Source: Liolophura sinensis | Taxonomy: Eukaryota > Mollusca > Polyplacophora > Chitonida > Chitonidae | Direction: 5' to 3' | Assembly (NCBI RefSeq): GCF_032854445.1 | Contig: NC_088295.1 | Location: forward strand, 63,781,249-63,845,248 | DNA: 64,000 nucleotides | Shown here: one piece after another, positions 1 through 11,868 of the stretch | How positions within the stretch are numbered: the stretch's first letter is position 1 | Layout of the letters: each line of letters starts with the position of its first letter | The notes under the pieces: generated by a model | What the model was told of the DNA's origin: nothing | What the model saw: the letters and a program-made list of their open reading frames with translations, nothing else | Databases searched by the model: none | Program-made: the position numbers and the translations under genes

Positions 1-605
1 CGGGGTCTGAGGCATGCATAATTTCAAAACTACTTTGCATTTTGAAGAGACTAACGATGTCAGGCTCCATTTGTGCATTCATGGTACTTAAATAATCATT
101 GTTCTTATTTTACAATTAATCATTATAATAACAATAATTTTAGGTCACTGTATAATGTATCAGATTTTGTGTGACAAATGACCATCTGATTTTATATAAT
201 ATGCAAAAAGGTATATATTATTCAATTCTGCCAATTTTACCTGGAAATATTGATTATGTGTCTTCATGATATGAGTGAAAACTGATAACTATTAACTGTT
301 TTGTACTTTCTGTACGTAACAGGACATATTTTATAGGTAACAGTCATTGGTAGTTATAGGTTTGTCGGAAATGAACCAGCCTAACACATCAACTTAATTT
401 TTCGGAAACGTGGTATTATCGACTTTTGGTTTGTCGTTTTTCTGACTTAAAGAGTGATACGAGAAAACAAGATTCAAGCAGCAAATTTTTTATGCATACT
501 AAGACGGTGATTTGTAGAAACACTGCGTACATAAACATTAAATTTGTTAAAGCGTTAAAGTGAATCAAACTAATAAAGTCGCCACGGTGTTAAACTGGGG
601 CTCGT
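1..605. other. Intergenic, no feature seen
   Basis: AT-rich sequence without a supported gene or repeat. Confidence 0.7.
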
Positions 606-935
606 AACCGATGAATGGTGATAATGGTGAAAGTGATAAAACAGAGGGAAATCATTATAACGATGCTGATAATCACACAATAGTGATAACTACGATTAAG
701 AAGAGTACAATGATGATGACGTCGAAGATGACGTATATGACGACTAAGATGAAGACGGTGATGATGATGATGATGGTGATGGTGAAAATAATGGCAACGA
801 CGAAGATAATGAAGTCGACCATGATTGCGAAGATGAAGACTACGACAAACAGGATGACGACGATTGTGATGATGATGGGGATGATGATGACGACGACGAA
901 GATGACGACGACGATGATGACAGCGACGACGACCA
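606..935. repeat. Imperfect GAT/GAC trinucleotide repeat
   Basis: A long purine-rich tract of GATGAT/GACGAC-type triplets, densest at 690-930. All long open frames here, on both strands, are consequences of the triplet repeat (Met/Thr-rich one way, Val/Ile-rich the other) and not credible genes. Confidence 0.85.
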
Positions 936-1910
936 TGATGCCAACGAATCGTCTCGTTATTATACCCATCAGATCATCATTATCGTCATGTTGAACTCTG
1001 TGGACTCATGCGAGTATAATATTCAGTGATGATTGAAATGCCATAGAGCACAGAGAAAGAAAGTGCAAACTATACATCTTTTCATATGCGTTTTACATAC
1101 ATGTATATGTATTAGGTACGTAAGATTGCGTATATGCTCGGAACGCTGTAAATGAGACTGACAAATTTTATTCCGATATCAATTTGTCAACTATAAGCAT
1201 ATAAACGTTATGTAGAAGACATGAGTTGCATTCAATAATGTCAAAACACAAAAGCAATGTTTTCAGAAACGTATTCATTTTTCACCTCTATAGGCTGCAG
1301 AGAATGACTAAGGCTAACACGCTGCTTATATATGACCTTGACCTTACATCTGCCCTAAATGCATGTACTAGGGTTGAAGTTGACTTTTCACAGTAGATTG
1401 TGTGAATATGAAATTCCATATTAATGTACATCACACCTGAAATACAAAACTTTGTTCCAAGAAATTTACAGCTACTTCCAGCTTGCATCCACGTTATCAG
1501 TCTTATAGACTGTAATTCTTTTAATATTTTTACATGGTCTGCTCTCTGTAGCCTATATACATGTAGTTGTATGTAATTTTGAGTTTTTTCTTGTTTTTCA
1601 CATCGTTAATCCATCTAATGAAGAACATATTCATATCTTTAATGGGAAAGAAATGTAATTCTTTGCTTTCAGTTCTACTAATATCTATCCTGAAATTAGA
1701 ACAATTACGGTATATATTCACATGAGTTATTATATATTCTTTATGAGTAAACATAAAGTTTGGGAAGGCTGCTAGCAAAATATGAGTTGCAGTTATAGAC
1801 TTAGAGTGACTGAAATGCCTATATTTTTGTTTGACCTGAACTACGGACTTCGAGTTTGATATTTGATATTGGGATGTCATGAAAAGAATATCTTCCTTAA
1901 TTCACTGACT

Positions 1911-1940
1911 GTTATTTGATTGATGTTTTACGCAATACCC
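1911..1940 (-). repeat. SINE tail fragment
   Basis: TTATTTGATTGATGTTTTACGC resembles the 3' tail of the tRNA-derived SINE seen throughout the window, in minus orientation. Confidence 0.45.
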
Positions 1941-2139
1941 AATTGATCATTGATGAATGTATGCTTCTGCATGTTCCAACATTCTGTTTTTGGAATCGTG
2001 CTTTAAGATTGTTTTTGAAATGGATTTTGAGGTACTATGTGCATTTCTTTTTAATAAAAAACATCGACATGTTGGATAAAGGAGTCAAAGCCCATTTGAA
2101 ATATATATATTTTAATAACGACAGCTCATAAGATGCACG

Positions 2140-2500
2140 GTACACGATTTGAGTACTGATTAAATATATGCACCGAAATACTCACTGAAAATGGTTACCT
2201 GCTTCTCTTTAGTGTATGAATATGTCTTAATTCATAGTTCATTGGTCTTTTTGTTGAATGTTGTTCTGGAAACTGGTCTTTAGATTATTAACCTGGAAGG
2301 TCTGTTATGGTTGACTGTTGGTGTACAGGAATGTCATTTTCCACACCTAGATTGCGATTAGCAACACGTACAATGTCAAGAAACGAATTACGACTGCTGG
2401 GCTTAGCGCTTGGATTTAAAAGGTATCTGTGGTTGACTAATGATATAAAATGACAACAAAGACGTTCGATAAAATTTCCAAATGACATTTTACATGTCCG
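2140..2500 (+). repeat. Dispersed repeat B1, copy 1
   Basis: Similar in the same orientation to 27,725-27,955, sharing GGTACACGATTTGA.TACTGATT and, further on, the GATTATTxAxCTGGAA...GGTTGAC block. Between these blocks the copies are diverged. Confidence 0.6.
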
Positions 2501-2654
2501 TTTACTTGGTCAATCTATTTTAACGCCGCTTTCGACAAAACAAGCGAAATATCCAAATCATAGATTCGTTGGCAAGTAAAACATTATCCAGTCTGAAATG
2601 CAATTTCATAAAAAAAATCAATTTCCCGGTTAACTCGTTAGGACTATTCTGTCG

Positions 2655-2880
2655 TACACTAAGACCAGAGCAGACTGTGATAATTGGCAAATGATCACGC
2701 GTAACCAGTGAAATACGGCCTCTTGTCAATTTACCCCAGTCAGGGTTTTATCCCAACTGTTCATGTAAATGCATAAATAGTAGAACATTACACACCTCCT
2801 AGCACCATGGCTTTAGCAGAATTACGTATAAAAATTATGCATTGATGTTAATTACAATTTATTAGACGTCAAGACCAACA
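2655..2880 (-). repeat. Dispersed repeat B2, copy 1
   Basis: Shares GTGAAATACGGCCT.TTGTC, the AGGGTTT..TCC.ACTGTT block and CCATGGCTTTAGCAGAA with 26,756-26,985. The copies near 28.0, 30.4 and 37.2 kb match its reverse complement. Confidence 0.75.
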
Positions 2881-3805
2881 TGAGAGATCAGCGCCCGAAG
2901 TACTTTTCTATTAATTGATAGCTCTCTCCGCCAAATCACTTAGGAATTTTGTCGGTAATGATGACAATAACTGCGGTGATCCACCATCAGATTCGTTACA
3001 CATTATGGTCTAACCACGAATGTATACAGCAAAAGCCCTCCACTGGCTCGGGTTTCTTAACGCAGCCTAATGCCATTTGGCATATCTCAACCATTCAACC
3101 GACTGGTCTTTGTATCATTTGTACATGGATCGTTTTATTTGTTTCTTAAATGTTCAAAATTTCAAATCTGTTAGGAATACAATATTATAAAGAAATTATT
3201 AAACATGTGCTGTAAATGTTCATTCTGACAAATGGTATTACAAAGAGATCAGTACGTCGTTCGATTTTTTTCAGAAGTGAATTCATAAATTTATGAAATT
3301 AGTTTCAGGAAGTTATTAACCTGATATGCAGGAGAAATCCTTTGGCTATAAAGAAAAGGTTAGATAAGCAAGTACGTTAATGTTTCTAAACAACAGAATA
3401 TACATTTCTGATTTAATAGTTTTTGTTGAAATTGTGCATATATAATTACTCACAACAGGCATAACGGAAAAACAAAGACCATTCGTTGAATTTATAGCCC
3501 CTGTATACATGGTCCTTTTCTTTGGAGGCTTCACCAAGCATTCAGCTTTCTTCCCTTGTCTTATTTTAATTATTTAAATTTTTTAACAAATGTGCTCAGT
3601 CTCACAAAATACTTTTTCAGATTCCTGATATTCGAATCTAAGAATAAAAGTGTACGTCTGCATGGGTATAATCAACAGGCAAATTGACCTGAGATTCTCA
3701 TAATATCATGAAGGATGTTGAATTTTAGAATTTTGGATTCAAATTAAATGGTCTACTTGTATATAGTCATTCATTAAACCGCACTGTAACATCGTGTTTG
3801 AGCAG

Positions 3806-3927
3806 ATGGATTCTAGCTTTCGCTATCAATCAGTTCCATTTAATAAACGTTGATGCTTAGATATATATATATATATCTAAGCATCAACGTTTATTAAATG
3901 GAACTGATTGATAGCGAAAGCTAGAAT

Positions 3928-3931
<4 letters not shown>
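3806..3931. repeat. Perfect 126-bp palindrome
   Basis: Two 63-bp arms with no spacer. The left arm starts ATGGATTCTAGCTTTCGC and runs to the alternating TA centre at 3868/3869. The right arm is its exact reverse complement ending GCGAAAGCTAGAATCCAT. It is followed directly by a (TA)n tract. Confidence 0.95.
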
Positions 3932-3995
<64 letters not shown>

Positions 3996-4001
3996 TATAT
4001 C
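3930..4001. repeat. (TA)n microsatellite
   Basis: About 70 bp of alternating TA with one AA interruption, abutting the right arm of the palindrome. Confidence 0.95.
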
Positions 4002-7000
4002 TTGGATAAGCACAAGTTACTAATGCATGTGTCGGTATCTGGCGTTTAGTACTAGTATATAGTTTCAGCTGAGCGTCAGTTACATATAATAAACACTGAT
4101 GCTTACAAAGCCCATATATCATTTCAATATGCAGGAGTTATTATACATATGTGTATGTCTTTCACGTAGGCCTGTATACTTCTCGTTATAGTTCTCGCTT
4201 TCTGAGCTTCTCGTTTTGACTTCAGCTGCACGGTTTATGAAGTCAGTAAAATACACACTGATGCTTATATACCTCATATAACCCTTGAAAATGAAAGATA
4301 TAACTGAAGACTCGTATGCTGCTGGTGAATGAAGCTCAAGGCATTGTTTATGTATGTAGACAACCGAAAAACATTTATCCTACACTTTTGGCTTGAGTTG
4401 ATGCCATTTTTCCCCAAAAGTAAATCCCTTAAATATGGCATTTGGTTATGTTTTGCAGTACTCTAGTATGAAAACAATGTCTGCAATTGTATAGATTAAC
4501 TAAGCCTGAACCCCATAATAATTTTCTGAGTTACATTGTACTCCCACTTGAAGACAGATATCATTGTAAAGAAATTATGAACCGCATGCACAGTATAGGT
4601 GTGCATGTGATGGCACAATATAAGGCAACACTGAATCCCTGTTTTTGGTTCGATAGATACAGGTCCTAGGCATTTAATGTTGGAATATTATAATTCATAT
4701 ATACGGATTGTCTAAGCTTACATTGGACATGTGGGATTTCATTTCTCATGTGATAATGACGTCTTTTTCTCACACAGCATTCAACATTTTCCTCGTATAT
4801 ACGATGTATAATGGGCTGATATTTTGTGTCAACTGTATGTAATGAGTGGATATAGAATCCGTTTTTTACGCGTTATGCTACTTACTGATATTTTAATGGA
4901 TACCTTTTTTGGGGTGATAGAATGCGATTCTTACGGTTTATTGTCTGTCACAAATCATGTTGTTATTGTTGCTGATTAAAAGCCCTTAACCGACTTGTTT
5001 GCATATTTATATGTGCACCCTAGCTTGTGCTATCATATTCATTTCAAATACATATACAAGGTGTTAATTGTTAATAATTCAAATTATATTGTCAGTTGCT
5101 AATAATACACATTATAATTCGATGAAAATGGACAGGACATTTCCTTTGTAGTGAGAAATGTTCAAAGTTAACATGAAATAACAGCCAAATTCTCCAGAAG
5201 GGCTTTAAAAATAACAGTTTGCCTGCAATTTTCCAGGCGTTTTTCAGCAGTGATTTTTCTATGTGTATATAGCGGGTGGTATAGCCTCGGGCTGCATACA
5301 CGTGCGTGCCGGATAAATTATGTGTGCGGACCTGATAGAAAGCAGGTCTGTTGCAACCAAACCAAGAGAAAAACGGGCACCCCTGTGGAAACCGACCCAA
5401 GTTTCTTTCTATATTGTATATAATTGTATTGTGGTGCAATTGAATGGAGTACTAGATAGATAAACGATCTGCGTTACGTTTGTGATCATATGAATCACGG
5501 CGCTTACAGATTAAGCTTATCAGCCAACAGCTGTCACAAGGTCGTTAAGTAGAATAAACGCTTGGGTTATTTTAATAAAAACAAATTTTATTTTGTAAAC
5601 ACGGTGCCATCTCTACCCCGTCCCAGTTCCATTTCCAGTAGAATCCCGCCACAACAAGACGTGAAGGAATACAAGGACCCGGACCAGGGTCTATAACCGG
5701 GGTTATCACTCCTTACTCACTGGTAGTGATTACCTTATTTGGGATTAACCATCTTGCTCAGTTATATAACAGCGTGTATAAAATACCCTTTAAAAAAAAA
5801 AAACAAGGAGCGAGAATAACCTGAGAAGAGTAATTTACGCCCCATGCTTCAGAGTATAATACTAATGCATGAAGAAGTGGTGCTTTATATATTTGCTCTT
5901 TTCTTTTCCAGAATTTCTTGTGTAACTATAAATGTCATTTATATCAGAGATACTGAAGTTCATATGATGATTTTAGTTATAAGGAATTATGTCTTATCTA
6001 TTCATCTTTTTGAAAGTCTAGGTATTTAATTAAGAGGATGGCGAAATTGTCACATATATCCTAAGTGTTTTCTGACAGACATTTCCCCACTATAGTAAAG
6101 TATATAAAATTAAATTGAGCTATTTTCTCTTTATTTTTGTCCTTTCATAATGTAATGTTTTGTACACAGTAATTAAGCAGATGATGCAGTTTTTAAGTAT
6201 ACTTGGGTGAGGTTCTTGAGCTAAGATGGCTATTCCCTTATTAGTCACTCACTGATTACTCATAAAGTATAAGCCCATCACTGTGTTGTATTCTAATGGT
6301 ATATGGATGGCAGTTATTCTTCCATTTCCGAAAGAAAAAAAAATCAGATGTTCCTTTGTAGATTACTTGATTATTTCCAAAGACCGTGTATCACGGATTC
6401 AGCTAACTGTCGTGAGCTGAAAGCAGTAAATTGTCAGTTAACGCTTGTGTAGGTATTGAGAAGGGGGGTAAAGGCTTGGCTTTCTGCCACAACACACAGG
6501 AAGAGTGCACGGTACAACGGGGCTCACCCTGTGTACTGTCACCCCTAGCCTGAATGCGCAACAATTAAAAGTGGGTGAGTGCTCAGCAAGGTGGCACTTA
6601 GGTGCGGCATGAAATGGACATCCTGTAGATACCCATGGGAGCATACAGGTAAAGAATCGACCATAGTATCCGTATATACACTTTTTTGTGTTCAACTTAT
6701 ATTTGTCTGCTTCCCCCGAGTTTACCTTATGTTTATTTAATAGAACAGGAACACAGAAAGGTAATCCGTTATGCAATTTATTACATCAATACCACAATGT
6801 TGTCTGCTACACAGAACATTACTTTCTTTCTTACTGTAGAATGAATTGTAAACGCATACATTTACCTTCCGTGATTTCTCCAAGTTGTTTAAAATAAAGT
6901 ATAAAACAAAGTTACATTTTAAACATTCGATAATTATGATACACTTTCAACATAACACTGACGCATATCACCTTTTATCGTATCATACTTATATGAGACC

Positions 7001-10000
7001 CTTGCTTGGGTAACTTACAGATAATAAAAGCCGCGATTTTTGGTTTAATATTTTATCCGACCTAAATCAAAATTAGGCTTGTGAGATTTACATAGAACAA
7101 CAAAATTCTTGAAGAATTCTATTTATCGTATGGTATAATCCCTGAATGCTTGTGATTGCACAGAGTTTATGTTATTCAGACCGCCTTGTACTGTTTCACT
7201 CATGCACTCATATACAGCCTTTGTTCTTAACCCAGTTTACCAAACAACAGAACTCAGTGGACCAAAACACCAACGCGCGGTTGTCGATTTGTTAGGGCTG
7301 ATCTGGAAACAATGTGGCTCTAAGGTGCATTCCAACGGTTTCAATAATTAACGGCATTATACCACACATGGGGTAATTAGCGGTGATAGCGTCATTTTAA
7401 TGAGCTACTCACTATAAATCTTTTAATTGAATTAGGGAATTTGAGACCGTCAGAGCTAACACTTACGATAAAGAGAGCATTTCTTTCTTCGTTCCGCATT
7501 TTAATGATTAATCTGTAACTTCACCCATGATAAAATCTTCACCCATGATTTGAAAAAACAGATGATGGAGTAAATGTGCACGTGTTAGACGATTTATAAT
7601 TGATCTTTGAGACAATTTGTGAAATGTCGTTTTCATAATCAAGAGTATATTGAATTATAGAAAATTAAAATATTCTTCATTGTTAAGCAACTAGATTACG
7701 TTACAAGAAACTGAGTCGTATTATTTATTTATTTAAGTTGCAGAAATTATGTGTGATAAGCAATTATAATTCTTTGGTAAAGGTAAACATATACCGTTTA
7801 ATAACGGTTTGTTTTATAAGAATTGTTCATGGTAGGTTTATGCAGTCTTTGTGCGTTATTGGTATTAATATATACCAAGCACGATATTGATAGAGGTAAA
7901 ACATTGTCAACTTTTATAACAAAGTTTGGGAAATCTTACTTTCTCGCTAATAAAAGTTGGAAACAATTCTGTAAAATGCATTAAATTAGTATCGATATCA
8001 TTATCGTTTATCCTCACAGAAAAAGCCGCTACAAATAATTTCCAGGCTTAATTTCACACTTTTCTGAATTACCAATTAATGAAAATAATTGTGGGAACAC
8101 TCAAGCTATATACTACTGTACAAAGTTTCATGTGTGACGTTTTCGGGAAACCAAAAAAAGTTAGTTTTCGAGATGATGATACTTGTCTTTTTTATGAATC
8201 ATTAGAATATGTTAATTTTTCTTTTCTTGTTTACACGCGGTGCAGAATAAAGCTCAGGTCACCGGTTTACTAATCTCGGCTCATACGTCACATGTACTGT
8301 CGAGTTACCGTCAGCAAACAGTTAGACAACTTAATGGCAACTCGTCAGCGAGCATGCAGAGATAGTGTCAGGAGTGATATGGGTCAGGGCAGCCTGCATG
8401 GTTCTATGGAAAACGATACATAACCGCGCTGAGAATTCTTTATCATTCATGGCAAAACTTTCGTAATTTTACATTTAGTTGCATATCTTAAAAAAGGTAG
8501 TTTACTGTTCACTGTTCAATTTCACGGATGCTGTTCACGTCAATTATTTGTAATGAAATCACCCATGTTGTAATAAACAGTTAAGGAATACACCAGCACA
8601 TGTGGAGTCCATGCAATGCGTATCGTCAGTGTGGAGGTTTTGGTGTATTAGTTCACAGCTATACATTATTATCTGTAAACGGATGTAAATTAAATTCGTT
8701 TAAAAATATCAATTTGTATTATACTATAGTATAGGTTTGCGTGTTATATATATTGGGTATGTTCAAATTTAGCATACAAACCTTTAGATGAACATGCACT
8801 TCTATTCTATCCTGTCGTCTCTGAATCCCTTGTGAAGTGAGTGTGCGGTGAAGTGGTTCAAATCCAGTCTAAGTAAGTGCTCTGCCCAATTACACAGCAA
8901 TCTTTTCGGGGAAATACCTGGGAGCATATACCCCAGGTACAAGACATAGCTTTATGCTCTATATGCCCTTTGATCTCCACGCAAACCCCTAAGTGCACAC
9001 CGTATACCACGGGCTGTTTTATTTTTGATTGCCTTAGAGACGTAGCCATAAAGGGCACCACGGGCTATTAAATTCTGAAAATTTCGTTTTTCGCATTGTT
9101 GTCGTATTGAAACATTTATGTCTGTTTATTTTGTCGTGCATTATAGCGATCCCCTAGCTACATCTCCCCGGCTTATATTATAATGGCTAGATCAAGGGGG
9201 AAGCAGTGATAATTGTCGGTCGTAAAGCGGGTGACAAACCGTTTTGTTCCCTATTTCTGAATCAGATCGAATTACCCTTGTTATTGGTCTGTAATACAAG
9301 CACAGCGTTCTCTTCTTTGCACTTTTTTTTATTTCACTATATAGATACACTGCCGCCATAAAGAGCACTTTAAATAAATGTGTTTTGTGTATTAAACCTA
9401 ATTCCGCACGCTTTGAACAAGTACCTGAGAATCTACATAGTGAAAGAAATCAAGCCAAAGATTATGTAGTTTAACAATCTCCAGGTGTAAAGACAAAGAC
9501 CCTTTATGAGTCAAGGTGCTGTTGATAAAATCTTAAGTGAAGATAAGTGGGTCATTCAAAATTAAAAGTCAGTTAGATAAGTGGCATTTCTTTAACACAA
9601 AAACCAATCTAATGTATACACTATGTCTCACCTCTGTGATAAAATGAAATGCGTAGGGTGGACACCATGGGCTGGTTGCCGAATACTGAGGGCAGAGGCC
9701 CGTTGCCCAGGTACTTTTTCCACTTAGAACCTACCTGGTAATTATTGGATACACAACAGCTTTGATCACCTCTCTATTGTCATTTACTTTTTGTCTTGTA
9801 TACACCAACTCGTGTCTCTTTGTAGTCTCGAAAGTTCAGAAATTATTGATATTTTTTTTTCGGAGGCAAACAACTCATCATTTCACATCGACTAAACCTT
9901 CACCTTCCCTGTCAGCATGCTGATTTTAGATGTTCTTCATTCTACAATATCCCGTGCACAGTACATATAACCTTTCTTGTTTTCTGTGCTTCTTAAGTCA

Positions 10001-10476
10001 TAAAATAACAAGATCAAAATGGATCGGTGGTGTTACCTTTTTTTTAACTGCCTGACAAAGAAACTCTAGGCCTCTTGGTGGGGACAAGTGTGGCTTCAAC
10101 CACCCCCAAGAGCTGGTTCATTGTCCAGTTCAAACACTCCAGGGCCTACCGAGTGTTGTTAAAGCACTCAGGGTGGATAGATAGTTTCTTTCTTCCTAGA
10201 CAGAGGCAAAGCTGAACTACAAATTGGCTACATGTACCAAGCGAATATAGACTATAAATAAACAGAAGAGAATTAGCTACGCACAAAACCTACGGTTATT
10301 CCTAAGTTTGAATTATAGGTATGTAAATTGTATATTGCATCGCGTACATCGTTGGAGCTGTCGCTTACGTTAACATACGTTGCAGTTTTGTGTTAAATTA
10401 TTTGTTGCTCTGTCTGTTCGAATGGAATAATGTTTTGTTTTTTTTTTTTGTCTTTTTAACAGCAGTATGGGTTTTT
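4002..10476. other. Intergenic upstream of Brachyury
   Basis: No gene seen. The motif ACTGATGCTTA/GTTGATGCTTA recurs near 3,847, 4,095 and 4,257, suggesting a degenerate tandem. Two segments (about 6,440-6,670 and 8,840-9,070) share a GGGAGCATA string and look like old repeats. An isolated B-box-like GGTTCAAATCC lies at 8,855. Confidence 0.6.
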
Positions 10477-10497
10477 TCTCTCTCTCTCTCTCTCTCT
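10477..10497. repeat. (CT)n microsatellite
   Basis: About ten CT repeats after a T-rich stretch, 100 bp upstream of the Brachyury promoter motifs. Confidence 0.9.
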
Positions 10498-10589
10498 GAT
10501 TTAGACACCTTGGTCTGAACATTTAGAGGCTGTCACAGCAGTAACGTAACCCCGCTGTAATATTTGCTGCAGACGTTAACAACTTAACG

Positions 10590-11021
10590 CCCTTTCCAAC
10601 CAATCAGCGACCACCTCTCAGCCGCCCCCTAAAGCTCGCAGCGTTCCGATTGGCCGGTCGACCTGCCACACGTCGGCGAGATCAAAGGGATCACATGATT
10701 TGTGTACTTGAATTACAAGTTTGTAAACAAATGTAGCCTCATTCACATGGACATTTAACAGCTAGCTGTCGAGGCCGAGCCACGAAAACGAGAGACGGAC
10801 GTAGTGAGGGCGAGAGAGAGAAAGAGCTAGAGAGCGTGAGTTTAGCCCTGCAGCCGTGAGCTGAAGTTGTGAAGAGCCTTACCGGTGTGACAGGCCGCGT
10901 GCATTCCCCCTAGTGGAAATATCAGAGAGGCCTGTTATTTAAGACTTGTCATAGTGTTGAATTTCTCCTTCCAGCCTTCACAACGGATACCTCCGAGGAT
11001 TTACTGCTGCAGGCTGCGGAC
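10590..11021 (+). promoter_or_regulatory. Brachyury proximal promoter and 5' leader
   Basis: A TATA-less, relatively GC-rich block directly upstream of the start codon. Visible motifs are a forward CCAAT box (CCAATCAG, 10600-10607), a GC box (CCGCCCC, 10622-10628), a reverse CCAAT box (ATTGG, 10649-10653), an exact TCF/LEF site (GATCAAAGG, 10680-10688), an M-box (TCACATGA, 10691-10698) and a forkhead site (TGTAAACA, 10722-10729). From about 10780 the sequence turns into a GA-rich leader that probably belongs to the 5' UTR. The transcription start cannot be placed exactly. Motif binding is inferred, not shown. Confidence 0.6.
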
Positions 11022-11200
11022 ATGAAGTCGAATCAGTTAAACATTAACCACTTACTCTCTGCGGTCGACAGTGAAATGACTGTGGGCAGTGAAAAAGGTG
11101 ATCCCACCGAAAGACAGCTCTCCGTCAAACTGGAAGATAAGGAGTTATGGGGGAAATTTAAGGAATTTACCAATGAAATGATCGTTACAAAAAATGGCCG
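11022..11200 (+). CDS. T (brachyury): Brachyury coding exon 1 (aa 1-60)
   Basis: Encodes the N-terminus with the HLLSAV motif, the [10 protein letters not shown] linker and the first part of the T-box ([19 protein letters not shown]). The donor is GTGAGT at 11201. The exon ends in phase 2, so Arg60 is split with exon 2. Confidence 0.97.
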
Positions 11201-11807
11201 GTGAGTATAACAAGTTGTGATGAATCTTTTTCTATACTCGATTTTATTGGAAATGGTATCTTATATTGGATGTCATATTACAACTGGATGTAAATAATTT
11301 TGAAGCATGTTCTTCAAGTTTCATTGTGTATGTGGAATATCATTGTTTGTACTTAACTTTGGTGTTAATGGAAGTAGATTAGCTTTAAATTTATAAATAA
11401 AATTTACAAATTTTTCTTTCTATGCTGGTCCTTACAATAATGCTACGTTCGGTATAACTCCTCTACCATGTGTGGTAGTTGTGACCAACAAAATATGACG
11501 TAGCCACAGGTAGCCTATTTTTCAACAAGCTGGTTTATGATGTAGACTGTAGAGGAAGGAGACCATATCTGTGCATGTTATCGGTGTCTCGTCTCCTCAG
11601 GAGAAGGACCCAGACGCCTTACCTGAGGCGGCCCCTTTGATATCTGATGAGCTTACCTGTAACTCACACAGTACAGAAAGCCTCTTAGTGCAACATTCAC
11701 TCTTACTACATGCCAAGTGCAGTAGACAGGCATACAGTAGCAATAACGCTGCATGTTGTATACAGCTTGACACTACCATGCAATATTACCATTGTAAACG
11801 AAACAAT

Positions 11808-11868
<61 letters not shown>

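Larger units (their letters stand above)
936..3805. other. Intergenic with repeat copies
   Basis: Holds a SINE tail (1,911), a B1 copy (2,140-2,500) and a B2 copy (2,655-2,880). No gene is supported; the short open frames match nothing I know. Confidence 0.7.

Noticed and set aside
611-994. 127-codon plus frame and the opposing 98-codon minus frame
   Set aside because: Both are products of the GAT/GAC triplet repeat, with extreme composition and no domain.
3877-4122. 81-codon minus frame across the TA repeat
   Set aside because: Mostly a Tyr-Ile repeat from (TA)n plus the palindrome arm.
8850-8865. Perfect B-box-like GGTTCAAATCC
   Set aside because: No A box or tRNA fold upstream; left as part of an old repeat.
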